Source: Phycisphaerae bacterium (GTDB lineage: Bacteria > Planctomycetota > Phycisphaerae > Phycisphaerales > SM1A02). From it: a stretch of 64,000 nucleotides of DNA. A program made the position numbers and the translations under genes. This document shows positions 39,406-48,018 of this stretch, one piece after another. The stretch covers positions 248,001-312,000 of the forward strand of contig JAEUIT010000097.1 in the NCBI GenBank assembly GCA_016795035.1, given 5' to 3'. Below the pieces are notes generated by a model that worked only from the letters and a program-made list of their open reading frames with translations, searched no databases and was not told the origin of the DNA. Within the stretch, counting starts at the first letter, position 1. Every line of letters begins with the position of its first letter.

Positions 39406-40080
39406 CTACTTCAGGGGCGCGGTGACATCGAGCGTCGCGTTCGCGGCAAGTCTGCTCGCGTCGGGTCCGTCGTAGAGGACGGCGATCACGGCCACGGCCT
39501 GGACGTCGGGATACGGCGCAAGATCGACCGGCATGGTCAGCGTGTAGTGGGTGCCGAACATCCCGGACCGCCATGCGTCGCGCAGGGCGGAGGGGCCGAA
39601 GCGGCGTTCGGCGAGCGTCGGGCTCTCGCCCTTCCCGGGGTCGCGCACGGCCACGACGCGGACGTCGAGGTAGCCCGAGACCTGCACGAATCGCCCGCGG
39701 GCGTCGCGCGGCTCGACGTAGAGCGTCAACGTTGCAGCCGGGAGTGCCGCGTCGCGCTCGACCATGCTTCCCCAGCCGATCGCGAGGTCGATCGCGCGGG
39801 GCTCTTCCTTGGCCACCTCGGCGGCGCTCCAGGCCACGCCGAAGTCGGGCACGCCGGACGGCCCCGGGCCCTCGGTTGCCGTCGCGAGCGCGAGCGATCG
39901 TTCCAGCTCGATGACGCGCGACGTGAGCTCGGCGTTCGCGTCCTTCAGCGTGCGGATCTCGTCGCGGTACGCGTCGCCTTCGCTCGGCGCGAGCACGCGC
40001 GCGGTGCAGCCGGCGAAGAGCGAGGTGACCGTGACCGCGACGGCTGCAACGTGGAGTCGGCGCGGGGCGTCAGTCGTCAT
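39406..40080 (-). CDS. Lipoprotein with short coiled coil and beta domain
   Basis: 224 residues from the ATG at 40080. Signal peptide with lipobox SLFAGC (Cys near residue 25), a heptad-like helix (YRDEIRTLKDANAELTSRV, about 35-65), then a beta-rich domain (TLTLYVEPRDARGRFVQVSG) that looks like an immunoglobulin-type sandwich. It overlaps the rex 3' end by 11 bp, so the two are coupled. Function unknown; the coiled coil may trimerise it at the membrane. Confidence 0.75.
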   Translation of the reverse strand: MTTDAPRRLHVAAVAVTVTSLFAGCTARVLAPSEGDAYRDEIRTLKDANAELTSRVIELERSLALATATEGPGPSGVPDFGVAWSAAEVAKEEPRAIDLAIGWGSMVERDAALPAATLTLYVEPRDARGRFVQVSGYLDVRVVAVRDPGKGESPTLAERRFGPSALRDAWRSGMFGTHYTLTMPVDLAPYPDVQAVAVIAVLYDGPDASRLAANATLDVTAPLK

Positions 40081-40756
40081 GGCTGCGTTCTCCGCTCTTC
40101 TTTCGAGGCTTCGGCCGTTCGGCGCTCGTGTCGAGCGACAACTGAAACGCAAGTTGCTCGAGTTCGACCATGAAGTCGACGTTGACGACGGCGATGCGCT
40201 TGCCGACGTCGAGTCGGCGCGGCGCGAAGTTCAGGATGCCGACGACGCCCGCTTCGAGAAGCCGCAGCGCCGTCTCCTGCGCCGCTTCTGCCGGCACCGC
40301 GATGATGCCGATGCGGATCGATCGCTCGCGCACGAGCGCCGGAAGGTCGCTCAACGGACGGACGCGATGATCGGCGATGAGCGTGCCGATCACGGCGGGA
40401 TCGCGATCGAAGATGGCGACGATGTCGAAGCCGTCGCGGCGAAAGCGTCCGTACGGAAGGAGCGCGCGGCCGATGTTGCCGGCGCCGACGACGCACGCGT
40501 TCCACGAGCGGTCCTTGCCGAGGATCTTGCGCACGCGGTCGATGAGTTCCGCGGTGCGATAGCCGACGCCGGGATGGCCGAACTGTCCGAAGAACGCGAG
40601 GTCCTTGCGCACCTGCGCGTCGGTGAGGCCGAGCGCTTCGCCGAGTTGCTTCGACGAGATCGTCGCGTGCCCGGCGTCTTGGTGCGCCCGCAGCTCACGC
40701 AGGTAGAGGCTCAAGCGCCGGACGGTGGGCGCCGGGAATTTCTCGCGAGGCTGCAT
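40070..40756 (-). CDS. rex: Redox-sensing transcriptional repressor Rex
   Basis: 228 residues. An N-terminal winged helix (TVRRLSLYLRELRAHQDAG, then ISSKQLGEALGLTDAQVRKDLAFFG) is followed by a Rossmann domain with the NAD(H) loop VVGAGNIGRALLPY. Rex binds operators when NADH is low and controls fermentative or respiratory genes. The C-terminus has a Lys/Arg-rich tail. No clear TTGTGAA-type Rex operator is seen in the divergent region to metF, which instead holds a 7-bp repeat element. Its 3' end overlaps a lipoprotein gene. Confidence 0.95.
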   Translation of the reverse strand: MQPREKFPAPTVRRLSLYLRELRAHQDAGHATISSKQLGEALGLTDAQVRKDLAFFGQFGHPGVGYRTAELIDRVRKILGKDRSWNACVVGAGNIGRALLPYGRFRRDGFDIVAIFDRDPAVIGTLIADHRVRPLSDLPALVRERSIRIGIIAVPAEAAQETALRLLEAGVVGILNFAPRRLDVGKRIAVVNVDFMVELEQLAFQLSLDTSAERPKPRKKSGERSHDD

Positions 40757-40767
40757 GGAGGGGAGAG

Positions 40768-40857
40768 AGGATCAAGGAGCAAGGATAAAGGATCAAGGGG
40801 GAAGGCACGCGCATGCGTCGCAACCCTTGATCCTTACTCCTCGATCCTTGATCCTTT
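40768..40857. repeat. Facing arrays of 7-bp units (heptamer element 1)
   Basis: Left arm: units of the type AGGATCA (40768-40802); right arm: their complements of the type TTGATCC (40824-40857). The inner 10 bases of each arm (40790-40799 and 40824-40833) pair perfectly around a loop with GCGCATGCG. The element fills most of the rex-metF intergenic region. Confidence 0.85.
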
Positions 40858-40868
40858 ACCATCCTCGC

Positions 40869-41774
40869 ATGCACGTCGCCGACATTCTTTCGCGAGAGAC
40901 GACGACGTACTCGTTCGAGTTTTTCCCGCCGAAAACCGAGACCGGATGGGAGTCGCTCTTCGGGACGATCGCCGATTTCGAATCGCTCTCCCCGAGCTTC
41001 GTCTCAGTGACCTACGGCGCCGGCGGCTCGACCCGCACGCGCACGCACGACCTGGTGGAGCGCCTGCGCACGACGACGACGCTCGACCCGATTCCGCACC
41101 TGACGTGCGTCGGGCATCTCGAGCGCGATATCGAGGAGATCCTCGAGCGCTATGCGGCGGTCGGCGTTTCCAACGTGCTGGCGCTCCGCGGCGACATGCC
41201 GAAGGGTTCGCCGGCGCCGACCCGCGAGGACTTTCGCTACGCCTCCGATCTCGTTCGGCACATCCGCCGCTTCAACGACGCGAAGCGCCATCCCGACCCG
41301 CGCGGATTCGGGATCGGCGTTGCAGGCTTCCCCGAAGGACACCCGCAGACGCCGAACCGGCTGCAACAGCTCGATCACCTGAAGGCGAAGGTCGACGAAG
41401 GCGCCGACTACATCGTCACGCAGCTTTTCTTCGACAACCGCGCGTTCTTCGACTTCTGCGAGCAGGCGCGCCTGCGCGGCATCACGATCCCGATCATCGC
41501 CGGCATCATGCCGATCACCTCGATCGACGGCATGCGGCGCATGGCCGATCTCGCCGGCGGCACGAACTTCCCCGCGCCGCTGCAGCGCGCGATCTATCGC
41601 TGCCAGAACGATCCCGACGCCGTCGCCCGCGTCGGCGTGCACTGGGCCACCGAGCAATGTCGCGACCTCATCGACCGCGGTGTGCGTGGCGTGCACTTCT
41701 ACACGCTCAATAAGAGCGACGCGACGCGAAAGATCTACGAGACGCTCGGCGTGCGCTCGACGCGCCCGAGCTGA
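40869..41774 (+). CDS. metF: Methylenetetrahydrofolate reductase
   Basis: Reduces 5,10-methylene-THF to 5-methyl-THF with an FAD cofactor. The family opening SFEFFPPKTE, VTYGAGGSTRTRT, LALRGDMPKG and TQLFFDN are all present in order; 301 residues is the usual bacterial length. ATG 40869 gives the normal N-terminus; upstream codons come from the heptamer element. One octamer copy (41318-41325) is read as Gly-Val-Ala-Gly. Confidence 0.96.
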   Translation: MHVADILSRETTTYSFEFFPPKTETGWESLFGTIADFESLSPSFVSVTYGAGGSTRTRTHDLVERLRTTTTLDPIPHLTCVGHLERDIEEILERYAAVGVSNVLALRGDMPKGSPAPTREDFRYASDLVRHIRRFNDAKRHPDPRGFGIGVAGFPEGHPQTPNRLQQLDHLKAKVDEGADYIVTQLFFDNRAFFDFCEQARLRGITIPIIAGIMPITSIDGMRRMADLAGGTNFPAPLQRAIYRCQNDPDAVARVGVHWATEQCRDLIDRGVRGVHFYTLNKSDATRKIYETLGVRSTRPS

Positions 41775-41777
41775 CGG

Positions 41778-42143
41778 TCATCCGCGCACGTCGAGGCGAG
41801 GACGCCCATTCGGCGAGGCGCTCGGCGTTGCAGCCGGAGGATGGGGCGTTCCTGTCGCGTCCGCCGCGCGCGAGAGTTCGACGCTGTCCGCGCGACCGTC
41901 ACGGCGCTTGCGGCCCTTCCCCTCGTCGCGCTTGCGTTCGTCCTCGTCGTGGCGATCGGCGGCTTCGCGCACCGCATGTTCGCTCTCGGCGCCTGCAACG
42001 CGGTGTGCGAGCGCGTCGCGCATCCGCTGGTCGGCGTCGAGTGCAGCCTTCTGCTTGTCGTTTGGGCGCGCGTGCATCGCCGCCGCGGCAAGGCCTGCCT
42101 GCGGACCGCGTGGCTCGATGGGAGCGGGTCCAAAGACCGACAT
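41778..42143 (-). CDS. Small charged protein of unknown function
   Basis: 121 residues with strong G/C preference at third positions, as in the neighbouring genes, and ending 3 bp from the metF stop. It is polar and rich in Asp/Arg/Lys/Ala, with HARPNDKQKAALDADQR and a run of DRHDEDERKRDE; no domain was recognised. Both octamers here (41826, 41993) fall in the frames typical of real genes (Ala-Ala-Thr and Val-Ala-Gly), which supports this strand over the overlapping plus-strand frame. A hairpin with a short T-run ends only ~17 bp before the ATG, which could be an attenuator or could mean that a downstream start (42077) is used. Confidence 0.5.
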   Translation of the reverse strand: MSVFGPAPIEPRGPQAGLAAAAMHARPNDKQKAALDADQRMRDALAHRVAGAESEHAVREAADRHDEDERKRDEGKGRKRRDGRADSVELSRAADATGTPHPPAATPSASPNGRPRLDVRG

Positions 42144-42159
42144 GCGGGAACCATCGGAA

Positions 42160-42195
42160 AAGTCCCTGCGATTCGGTCAAGAATCGCAGGGACTT
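42160..42195 (-). terminator. Perfect 15-bp hairpin with short T-run
   Basis: AAGTCCCTGCGATTC (42160-42174) pairs with 42181-42195 around GGTCAA. On the minus strand the stem is followed by a short run of T. It lies between the VIT/vWA gene and the small minus-strand gene and most likely ends transcription of the former, or attenuates the latter. Confidence 0.65.
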
Positions 42196-42203
42196 CGTGT
42201 CGC

Positions 42204-42230
42204 GCCCGCCGCCTCGCGAGGGCGGCGGGC
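42204..42230. other. Second perfect 10-bp G/C hairpin beside the first
   Basis: GCCCGCCGCC (42204-42213) pairs with GGCGGCGGGC (42221-42230) around TCGCGAG. No T-run follows on either strand. Lying 8 bp from the 15-bp stem, it could fold with it as a two-stem RNA in the leader of the small gene. Confidence 0.55.
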
Positions 42231-42260
42231 ATAACTTCGGAGTGGAAGGGTTGAGGGAAG

Positions 42261-42406
42261 GGATTCAGGATTCAGGATTCAGGATTCAGTGGGAGAAGAG
42301 CCGTAGTTCCGGGGTGGCGCCGAGGATGAAGCTTCGAGGATGAGGCCAACCGAGCTCATGCAGCAGGTTTTCCACTGACTCCTGACTCCTTGCTCCTGAC
42401 TCCTCC
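42261..42406. repeat. Facing arrays of 7-bp units (heptamer element 2)
   Basis: Left arm: four exact copies of GGATTCA (42261-42288); right arm: units of the type CTCCTGA (42372-42406) that read as the complement of GGAGTCA. The inner ends (TTCAGTGGG against CCACTGA) can pair. The right arm touches the TAG stop of the VIT/vWA gene. Confidence 0.85.
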
Positions 42407-45400
42407 CTACCGCGATTCCTTCGTCGCCTCAATTCGGCGAACGTCGTTCCGCAGTGCGAGATCGATGAGTCGCTCGAGCTTCACCTTCGCGACGACGATG
42501 CCGTGGCGTTCGTCGGTGCCGTCGACCGTGACCTTCTCGGCGCGAAGTGCGTCGGCGAGCGCCTTGGCCGCTCCGGGATCCTTACCGGCGAGGATCGTCA
42601 CGCGGACGAATCCGTCGCCGTCGAGCGGAAGCACCGGGACGATCGTGCGTGCAACGTCGAGCGCGGCGGCGGGATCGGCCTGCGCCGCGAGTGCAAGCAT
42701 GAGAAGCGTGCGCTCGAGGCGCCGCGCGAGCAGGTTGCGCTCGGCATCGGTGAGCGGCGCTCGGAGCGGAGCGGCCACGGCGAGGTCTGCGTGCGCCGCG
42801 CCTCCCGGCCGGACCGGGACCTCATCGCGTCGACCCGCGCCGCCCGGACCGTTCACCGTTGCAGCCGGCGCCGGTTCGGAGGGTGCCGCCTTCACGGCGC
42901 CGGGGTCGGCCGGCGCGCGCGACTTGTAGAGACCGCCGCCCTCCACACGTCCTTGAGGCTTCGGGGCGTCGGCCAACTCTTCGGCCTTCGGCGCAGGCCG
43001 CGCGGGAGCCGTCGGAGCCGGTGCTGGAGGTGGCGTCGGCGCACCGGGCGTCGCACCCGCCGACGGGGCCGGGGCGGGAGCCGGCTGCGCCGGCTGCGCG
43101 TCGGCCTTCGCCTTGTCGCTGTGCGCCTCGCCGGCCGCATCCTTGGGCGCGGGCTCGATTGTGCGCGTAACACTCGGTGCGGGCGCGACACGCGTCGACT
43201 CGCTCTCTGCAAGTCCACGACTTCCCGGAGGCGCGGCCGTTGCTGGCACGTTCCATTCGCTCGTCGGTCGACTGGGCTTGATCGGAGTGCCGGCAGTGCG
43301 CTTGGCTGGCATGCCGGTCTCGCCGCCGCCACCGCCACCGAACCCGCCGTTGGTCTCAGGGACCACCGTTGCCAAGGACGACTTCGACTTCGTCGAACCG
43401 TCCGAGCCATCCGTAGCGATGTAGTAGGACGGCGCCCAGTCAAAGTCGATGCCAGTGAGGTCGTCCGTGGGGCGCGACAACTGCAGCAACGAACCGCCAA
43501 TACTGTCAATGAGGACAGGACCGTCAACGAGAGGTGTAAGGTTCTGGAAGTAGAGCGCCGGAAGTCCCTCGGGGTAGGCAACGAGGTGACCATTCGCCGG
43601 CGACGCGTCACCGCTCAGATTGGGCCGTGGAAGCTGTATCGCCTCCTGAATATCAACCGAAGTCCAGCCGACACCAACCTGCTTCACGCGACCTTCCCCC
43701 GCGCCCGCGCGATATGCCACGAGCGGCTTGAGCGTGTCACGGAGCGCGAGTCCAGCCGGATTCGAGCCATCCAAGAAGAGCACCTCGTCCACGACTTGAA
43801 GTGCTTCGTCGTACTTCATCTCACTTTGAAGAGTACGGATCCGCTTCAGATCCTCCTCAACCATCGCGGCGCGGAGCGAGTCAGGTTGGAGGTACCTCGC
43901 CTCGGCTTGCAGATGATCGCCATTCCCGGACTCCGCTCCGGCCGTCTTCGCGAGAAGCGCGTCGAGTTGTGCGGTTCGTTCGGCAAGTTCGACCGGGGTC
44001 AACGACGACCGCTCCCTATCGATTCGGGCACGCGCGGTGAGGGCGGCGCTGCGGGCGCTTTCCACGTCGCCGTCGCTGAGCTTTCGCTCGGCCTTACGGA
44101 CTCCCGCATCGAGCAACCTTCGAAGCTCAGCCGCCTTCTCAAGGTTGCCTGCGATCGACTGCAACTCACTGATCTTGTCCTTGACCTCCTTTGCTTCGAC
44201 GCTCGACTCGTTCAGGACCAAAGCGCGTCGGGCCAGGAGTTCAGCCTCCTGGAAGCGGAACTGCGACATCGCGAGCTGCGCGTCGTCGGTGAGCTCGGTG
44301 GCCATCTCCTTCCGCACCTCAGGATTCACCCGCGCCGCGAGTTGACGGAAGTACGCGGTTTGCGTCGACGACTTCTCCGACGTTCCCGTCGCAAACACCT
44401 CGGCGTTCGGCGCCCGGTCGTAGAGCGAGCCAAGCGCATCAAGTCGCGTCTCCACGTTGCTGGCGCGCGATGTCTTGTCGCCGCCGACCGGCTGCATCGC
44501 GAGCCACGCGGCGGGGGCCACGCCCTCGCCGAAGAAGCCGGACCACGACGTGCCTTCGGGCAGTTCGATCGGAACGTGCACGAGGATCGGCGTGCCGCCG
44601 ACGGTCACGCGTCCGCGCTCGACCGCGACGAAGGACGTGTACGGCGTCATGATGCGGAACGCCTCGCCGAGTCCGACGATCGCGTTGCGCGTCGGCTGGT
44701 CGAGCTGGCCTGCTTCGGCCAGGGCGCGCTTCGGCGCCAAGATCTCGTCGACCTTCGCGCGAGCCCAGAGGGTCGGCACGGCGGCGTGCGCCGAGCCTTG
44801 CGCGGGGAGCGACACGGGCATCGACTTCTCCCACGCGCCGGCGCCGTTCGTGCCGCGGATCGTGACGGTGCCCGAGCCGGGCTTCTCGTAGCGACCGAGG
44901 AGGACGAGTGGCGATTCGTCAAAGAGATCGGGGATCGCCTCGGGCTTCGGCACGAGGTCGACGACCTCGACGCCGTCGAACGTCGCGGAGATGTCGACGA
45001 GCACCGGGTTCTGGATGCGCTTGAGGAAGCGCGCGACCGCCGCGTCGGCGTTCTCGGCGAGCGTCACCACGTCGCACGCGCCGCGGCCTTCGAGGGCCAT
45101 GCCTTCGAGGAGATTGCGATTCACGCTTTGGCCGATGCCGAACGAGAAGACGCGGGTGGTGCGGGCGTTGTCGCGCACGGCCTGGATGATGCCGCCGTCG
45201 TTGCCGACGAAGCCGTCGGTCAGGAACATCACGACGCGCATCGGCGAGATCGTCGATCGCTCGAAGCTCGCGCGGTCGATCGCGAAGCGGCGGTCGCCGC
45301 CGTCGGTCTTCCACGCGCCTTCGAGGACGAGCATCTGTCCGTCGGGCTTCACGATCGTCGGGATCGAGGTGCCCATTGTCACGTTCAGCGACTTGCCGTT

Positions 45401-47320
45401 CTCGAGTGCGAGCGTCGACGCCGCGGTGTTGAGCGCGGAGACGGGCGCGAGGACCACGACGCGTCGGCCGTCGGCCGGAAGATCCGCGAGCTGCAACGGC
45501 GAGAGGCGCACGCCGCGGTCGAGCGGCTTGAGCGCCGCGTTGATCGCCGCCATCATTTCGGTGCCGCCGCCGCTTTGGCTGCCGTTCACGAACTGCTGCG
45601 CCGCGAGGCGATTCTCGTCGTTGGCGACGCGCGAGTCGGGCCAGAGCACGCGCGTCGAGCCCGCGAACGTGATGACGTTGAACGTGTCGCGCGGTCGCAT
45701 GCCGGCGATCGCCTTCGTCATGACTTCCTTCGCCTTCTCGATCGGGAAGCCGTTCATCGAGCCCGACGTGTCGAGGACGAAGATGAGCTCGCGCGGCGGA
45801 ATCTCGGTCTCGTTCAGCCGGGCCGGCGGGTCGAGCACGACGGCGACATATCCGCCCTTGGTGAGGTCGTTCGTGTTCCGCATGTGGGCGAAAACGCCGG
45901 GCGCGATGAGGTTCGCGTCGGTCTTCCACGAGAGGATGAAGTCGCGATTCGGGATCGCGTTCTTCTCCTTGAGCTCGATGACCGTGCGACCGCCGTCGTT
46001 CGTGGTCGTGATCTCGTGGAGTTCGCTGTTGACCGCGGTGAGCGGCGCGTCGCCCGAGTCGATGACCACGCGCATCGAGACGTCATGTCCCGAGCGTTCC
46101 GGCGGCTTCGCCGGCATCGGCGTGATGCGCGAGGCGTCGGGCACTTGCGTCGTGTCCGACGCGAAGCCGCCCCCGCCGCCGCCGGCGCCGGGCGTGCCGA
46201 ACCAGAAGTAGCGTTCCTTCACGTGGCCGATGCCGCCCGAGTAGATGACGCCCTTTTCCTTCGAGCCGTTCGCGTAGGTCGCGACGAACTCGATGGCCGG
46301 GCCATTCGCGGTGCTATTCCGCTCGAACCAGTCGGGCGTCGGCCTGCGGATCGGCTGGGCTGCAACGACGAGTTGCTGCACGGCCGACGACGACATCGCG
46401 GCGTCGGGCGTCGTGACCTCCACCATCGCCGGACCCTGCAGGACAAGACCCGCGCGGGCGACGAGACCGTCGGGGAGCTTCGTGTCGCCGCCGGTCGTCG
46501 GCGTGCCCGGGATGTAGCGCGGGCCGACGGTCATCGGGAATTCGAAGCTGTAGACGCCGTCCTTCCGCTCGAGCGTCTCGAGGTACGAGATCTCGACTTC
46601 GACGGTGGCGCCGGGCTCGATGTTCGCAACCTTCTGCGTGAAGATGTTCGGCCGCTCCTGCTCAAGCAGGCTCGCGACGTAGCCCGAGGCCTTCGCGGTG
46701 TCGTAGATCTGCCGCGCGACGTTCCGCTCCTTCACTTCGCCTTCGATCACGCGCTCGCCCGACGGGCCTTTCACGCGGATGCGCATGGAGTCGACCGCCG
46801 AGCGGTGCGACATCGGGAAGGTGTACGTGGCCTCGATCTTCTGGGGGTAGGGATTCGCGTAGCGCTGCTTGAGTGAGACGCGCGTGAAGGGGCCGGTGAT
46901 CTCGGCCTGGACGTCGGTGTGCTGCAGTGGGCAGGGGCCGAGGAGATCGCCGGACTCGTCATGCGCCGTGAGCGCACCGCCGTCGGCAACGACGAGTTCC
47001 GACGCGCGAGCCTCTTCGCGGGCCGGCATGAAGATCGCCGTCGTGATGATGCCTACGAGCGCGACGCACGCGGCGACGCGGGCGAGGCGTCCGGTCATCG
47101 CGCGGCCGATGCGCGCCAAGACCGGCGCGCGTTCGGTGTCGCGCGCCGGACGCTGATCGTCGGCGATCGTCTGCAGCACCGACTCGCGGCTCGAGGCCGC
47201 GAGATCCGCATGCTGGCGATGCCAATCGCGCAGGAGCGAATCGAGTTCGTCGCGCGGCGGCGGCGCGACGTCGTCGTTGTCGAGCAGGCGGAACATGAAG
47301 CCGTGACGGAAGTGATTCAT
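42407..47320 (-). CDS. Giant VIT/vWA membrane protein, probable anti-sigma partner
   Basis: 1637 residues. A cytoplasmic N-terminus of ~80 residues and one helix (VAACVALVGIITTAIFM, about 80-98) precede a VIT domain (about 110-300, with PLQHTDVQAEITGPFTRV) and a vWA domain with its metal motif DTSGSMN at 517-523, as in inter-alpha-trypsin inhibitor heavy chains. A helical region (about 990-1200), a beta part and a long Pro/Ala linker follow. ATG overlaps the ECF sigma stop (ATGA), so the membrane protein with its cytoplasmic end is placed like an anti-sigma factor. The stretch encoded at about 43.3-44.5 kb has clearly lower G+C at third positions than the rest. It ends at heptamer element 2. 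Confidence 0.85.
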   Translation of the reverse strand: MNHFRHGFMFRLLDNDDVAPPPRDELDSLLRDWHRQHADLAASSRESVLQTIADDQRPARDTERAPVLARIGRAMTGRLARVAACVALVGIITTAIFMPAREEARASELVVADGGALTAHDESGDLLGPCPLQHTDVQAEITGPFTRVSLKQRYANPYPQKIEATYTFPMSHRSAVDSMRIRVKGPSGERVIEGEVKERNVARQIYDTAKASGYVASLLEQERPNIFTQKVANIEPGATVEVEISYLETLERKDGVYSFEFPMTVGPRYIPGTPTTGGDTKLPDGLVARAGLVLQGPAMVEVTTPDAAMSSSAVQQLVVAAQPIRRPTPDWFERNSTANGPAIEFVATYANGSKEKGVIYSGGIGHVKERYFWFGTPGAGGGGGGFASDTTQVPDASRITPMPAKPPERSGHDVSMRVVIDSGDAPLTAVNSELHEITTTNDGGRTVIELKEKNAIPNRDFILSWKTDANLIAPGVFAHMRNTNDLTKGGYVAVVLDPPARLNETEIPPRELIFVLDTSGSMNGFPIEKAKEVMTKAIAGMRPRDTFNVITFAGSTRVLWPDSRVANDENRLAAQQFVNGSQSGGGTEMMAAINAALKPLDRGVRLSPLQLADLPADGRRVVVLAPVSALNTAASTLALENGKSLNVTMGTSIPTIVKPDGQMLVLEGAWKTDGGDRRFAIDRASFERSTISPMRVVMFLTDGFVGNDGGIIQAVRDNARTTRVFSFGIGQSVNRNLLEGMALEGRGACDVVTLAENADAAVARFLKRIQNPVLVDISATFDGVEVVDLVPKPEAIPDLFDESPLVLLGRYEKPGSGTVTIRGTNGAGAWEKSMPVSLPAQGSAHAAVPTLWARAKVDEILAPKRALAEAGQLDQPTRNAIVGLGEAFRIMTPYTSFVAVERGRVTVGGTPILVHVPIELPEGTSWSGFFGEGVAPAAWLAMQPVGGDKTSRASNVETRLDALGSLYDRAPNAEVFATGTSEKSSTQTAYFRQLAARVNPEVRKEMATELTDDAQLAMSQFRFQEAELLARRALVLNESSVEAKEVKDKISELQSIAGNLEKAAELRRLLDAGVRKAERKLSDGDVESARSAALTARARIDRERSSLTPVELAERTAQLDALLAKTAGAESGNGDHLQAEARYLQPDSLRAAMVEEDLKRIRTLQSEMKYDEALQVVDEVLFLDGSNPAGLALRDTLKPLVAYRAGAGEGRVKQVGVGWTSVDIQEAIQLPRPNLSGDASPANGHLVAYPEGLPALYFQNLTPLVDGPVLIDSIGGSLLQLSRPTDDLTGIDFDWAPSYYIATDGSDGSTKSKSSLATVVPETNGGFGGGGGGETGMPAKRTAGTPIKPSRPTSEWNVPATAAPPGSRGLAESESTRVAPAPSVTRTIEPAPKDAAGEAHSDKAKADAQPAQPAPAPAPSAGATPGAPTPPPAPAPTAPARPAPKAEELADAPKPQGRVEGGGLYKSRAPADPGAVKAAPSEPAPAATVNGPGGAGRRDEVPVRPGGAAHADLAVAAPLRAPLTDAERNLLARRLERTLLMLALAAQADPAAALDVARTIVPVLPLDGDGFVRVTILAGKDPGAAKALADALRAEKVTVDGTDERHGIVVAKVKLERLIDLALRNDVRRIEATKESR

Positions 47321-47928
47321 CGGGTGGCCTCCTCTCCGAGGAGGGCTGCGAGGTGTTCGCGAGCGCGGGCGAGGATCTTGTAGAAACCGGACCTGGACAG
47401 ACCGAGCGTGCTCTCGGCGGCGCGCACCGGGTCAGGGTCGAGGTAGTAGAGGTGGATCGCGAGTCGCTCCGGATCGGGCAGCGATCGCAGTGCAACGGTG
47501 AGTCGGTCGAGCGACTCGCGTCGCGATGCGACGTCGGCGCCGTGTGCCGGGAGATTCGCGCGCTGGGCGTCTTGTGCGAGGGTCATGGCGTGGTCCTCGT
47601 GCTTGAGACGCCGCGCCGTCGATCGACGTCGCTCCGAGGCCACCAGCCGCGCGATCTGGTAGAGCCACGGGCGGAAGCCGCGCGGATCGACGAGTCGATC
47701 GAGCATGCGATGGGCTCGGAGGAACGTCTCTTGAGCGGCGTCCTCGGCGTCCGCTAACGAGTGCCCGGGGATAAGCGTCCGGCACAGCGCGAGGATCACG
47801 GCGGCATGCCGGTCGTAGAGCCGACCGAAGGCATGCGAATCGCCTCTGGCATGGGCCATGAGGTCGGCCGCGTCGTCCCCTGCGATGCCGGAGCCGCGTG
47901 TGCGGTCCTCGGGGCGTTCGTCAGTCAC
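47317..47928 (-). CDS. ECF-type RNA polymerase sigma factor
   Basis: 203 residues. Region 2 spans about 25-95 (GRLYDRHAAVILALCR, DAEDAAQETFLRAHR, FRPWLYQIARLVASERRR) and region 4 about 140-195 (LRSLPDPERLAIHLYYLD, STLGLSRSGFYKILARAREHL). GTG start at 47928. The stop overlaps the start of the VIT/vWA protein, the usual arrangement for a sigma factor and its membrane anti-sigma factor. Distinct from the sigma factor at 36619. Confidence 0.93.
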   Translation of the reverse strand: MTDERPEDRTRGSGIAGDDAADLMAHARGDSHAFGRLYDRHAAVILALCRTLIPGHSLADAEDAAQETFLRAHRMLDRLVDPRGFRPWLYQIARLVASERRRSTARRLKHEDHAMTLAQDAQRANLPAHGADVASRRESLDRLTVALRSLPDPERLAIHLYYLDPDPVRAAESTLGLSRSGFYKILARAREHLAALLGEEATR

Positions 47929-47967
47929 GTGCCCACCTATGGCTTCAAAGTGCGCAGCGCCCCAAAC

Positions 47968-47986
47968 CTTCGCGAAAAACGCGAAG
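47968..47986 (-). terminator. Possible terminator after the efflux-adaptor gene
   Basis: CTTCGCG and CGCGAAG pair around five A in the 90-bp gap between the adaptor stop and the sigma factor. On the minus strand only GTTTGG follows, so termination is uncertain. Confidence 0.4.
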
Positions 47987-48018
47987 ACTTGCGCGGCAAG
48001 GCCACAGCGTACCGAAGG

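Noticed and set aside
40757..40868. Rex operator between rex and metF
   Set aside because: No TTGTGAA-N6-TTCACAA-like site was found; the dyad symmetry there comes from the 7-bp repeats.
41841..42254. Plus-strand frame of 137 codons with a hydrophobic stretch after metF
   Set aside because: Third-position composition and the reading of both octamers favour the minus-strand gene at 41778; the plus frame also runs through the two hairpins.
42503..46876. Plus-strand open frame of about 1457 codons antisense to the VIT/vWA gene
   Set aside because: The product is a repetitive Arg/Glu/Val mixture mirroring the vWA gene; the minus strand has intact VIT and vWA motifs and an ATGA link to the sigma factor.
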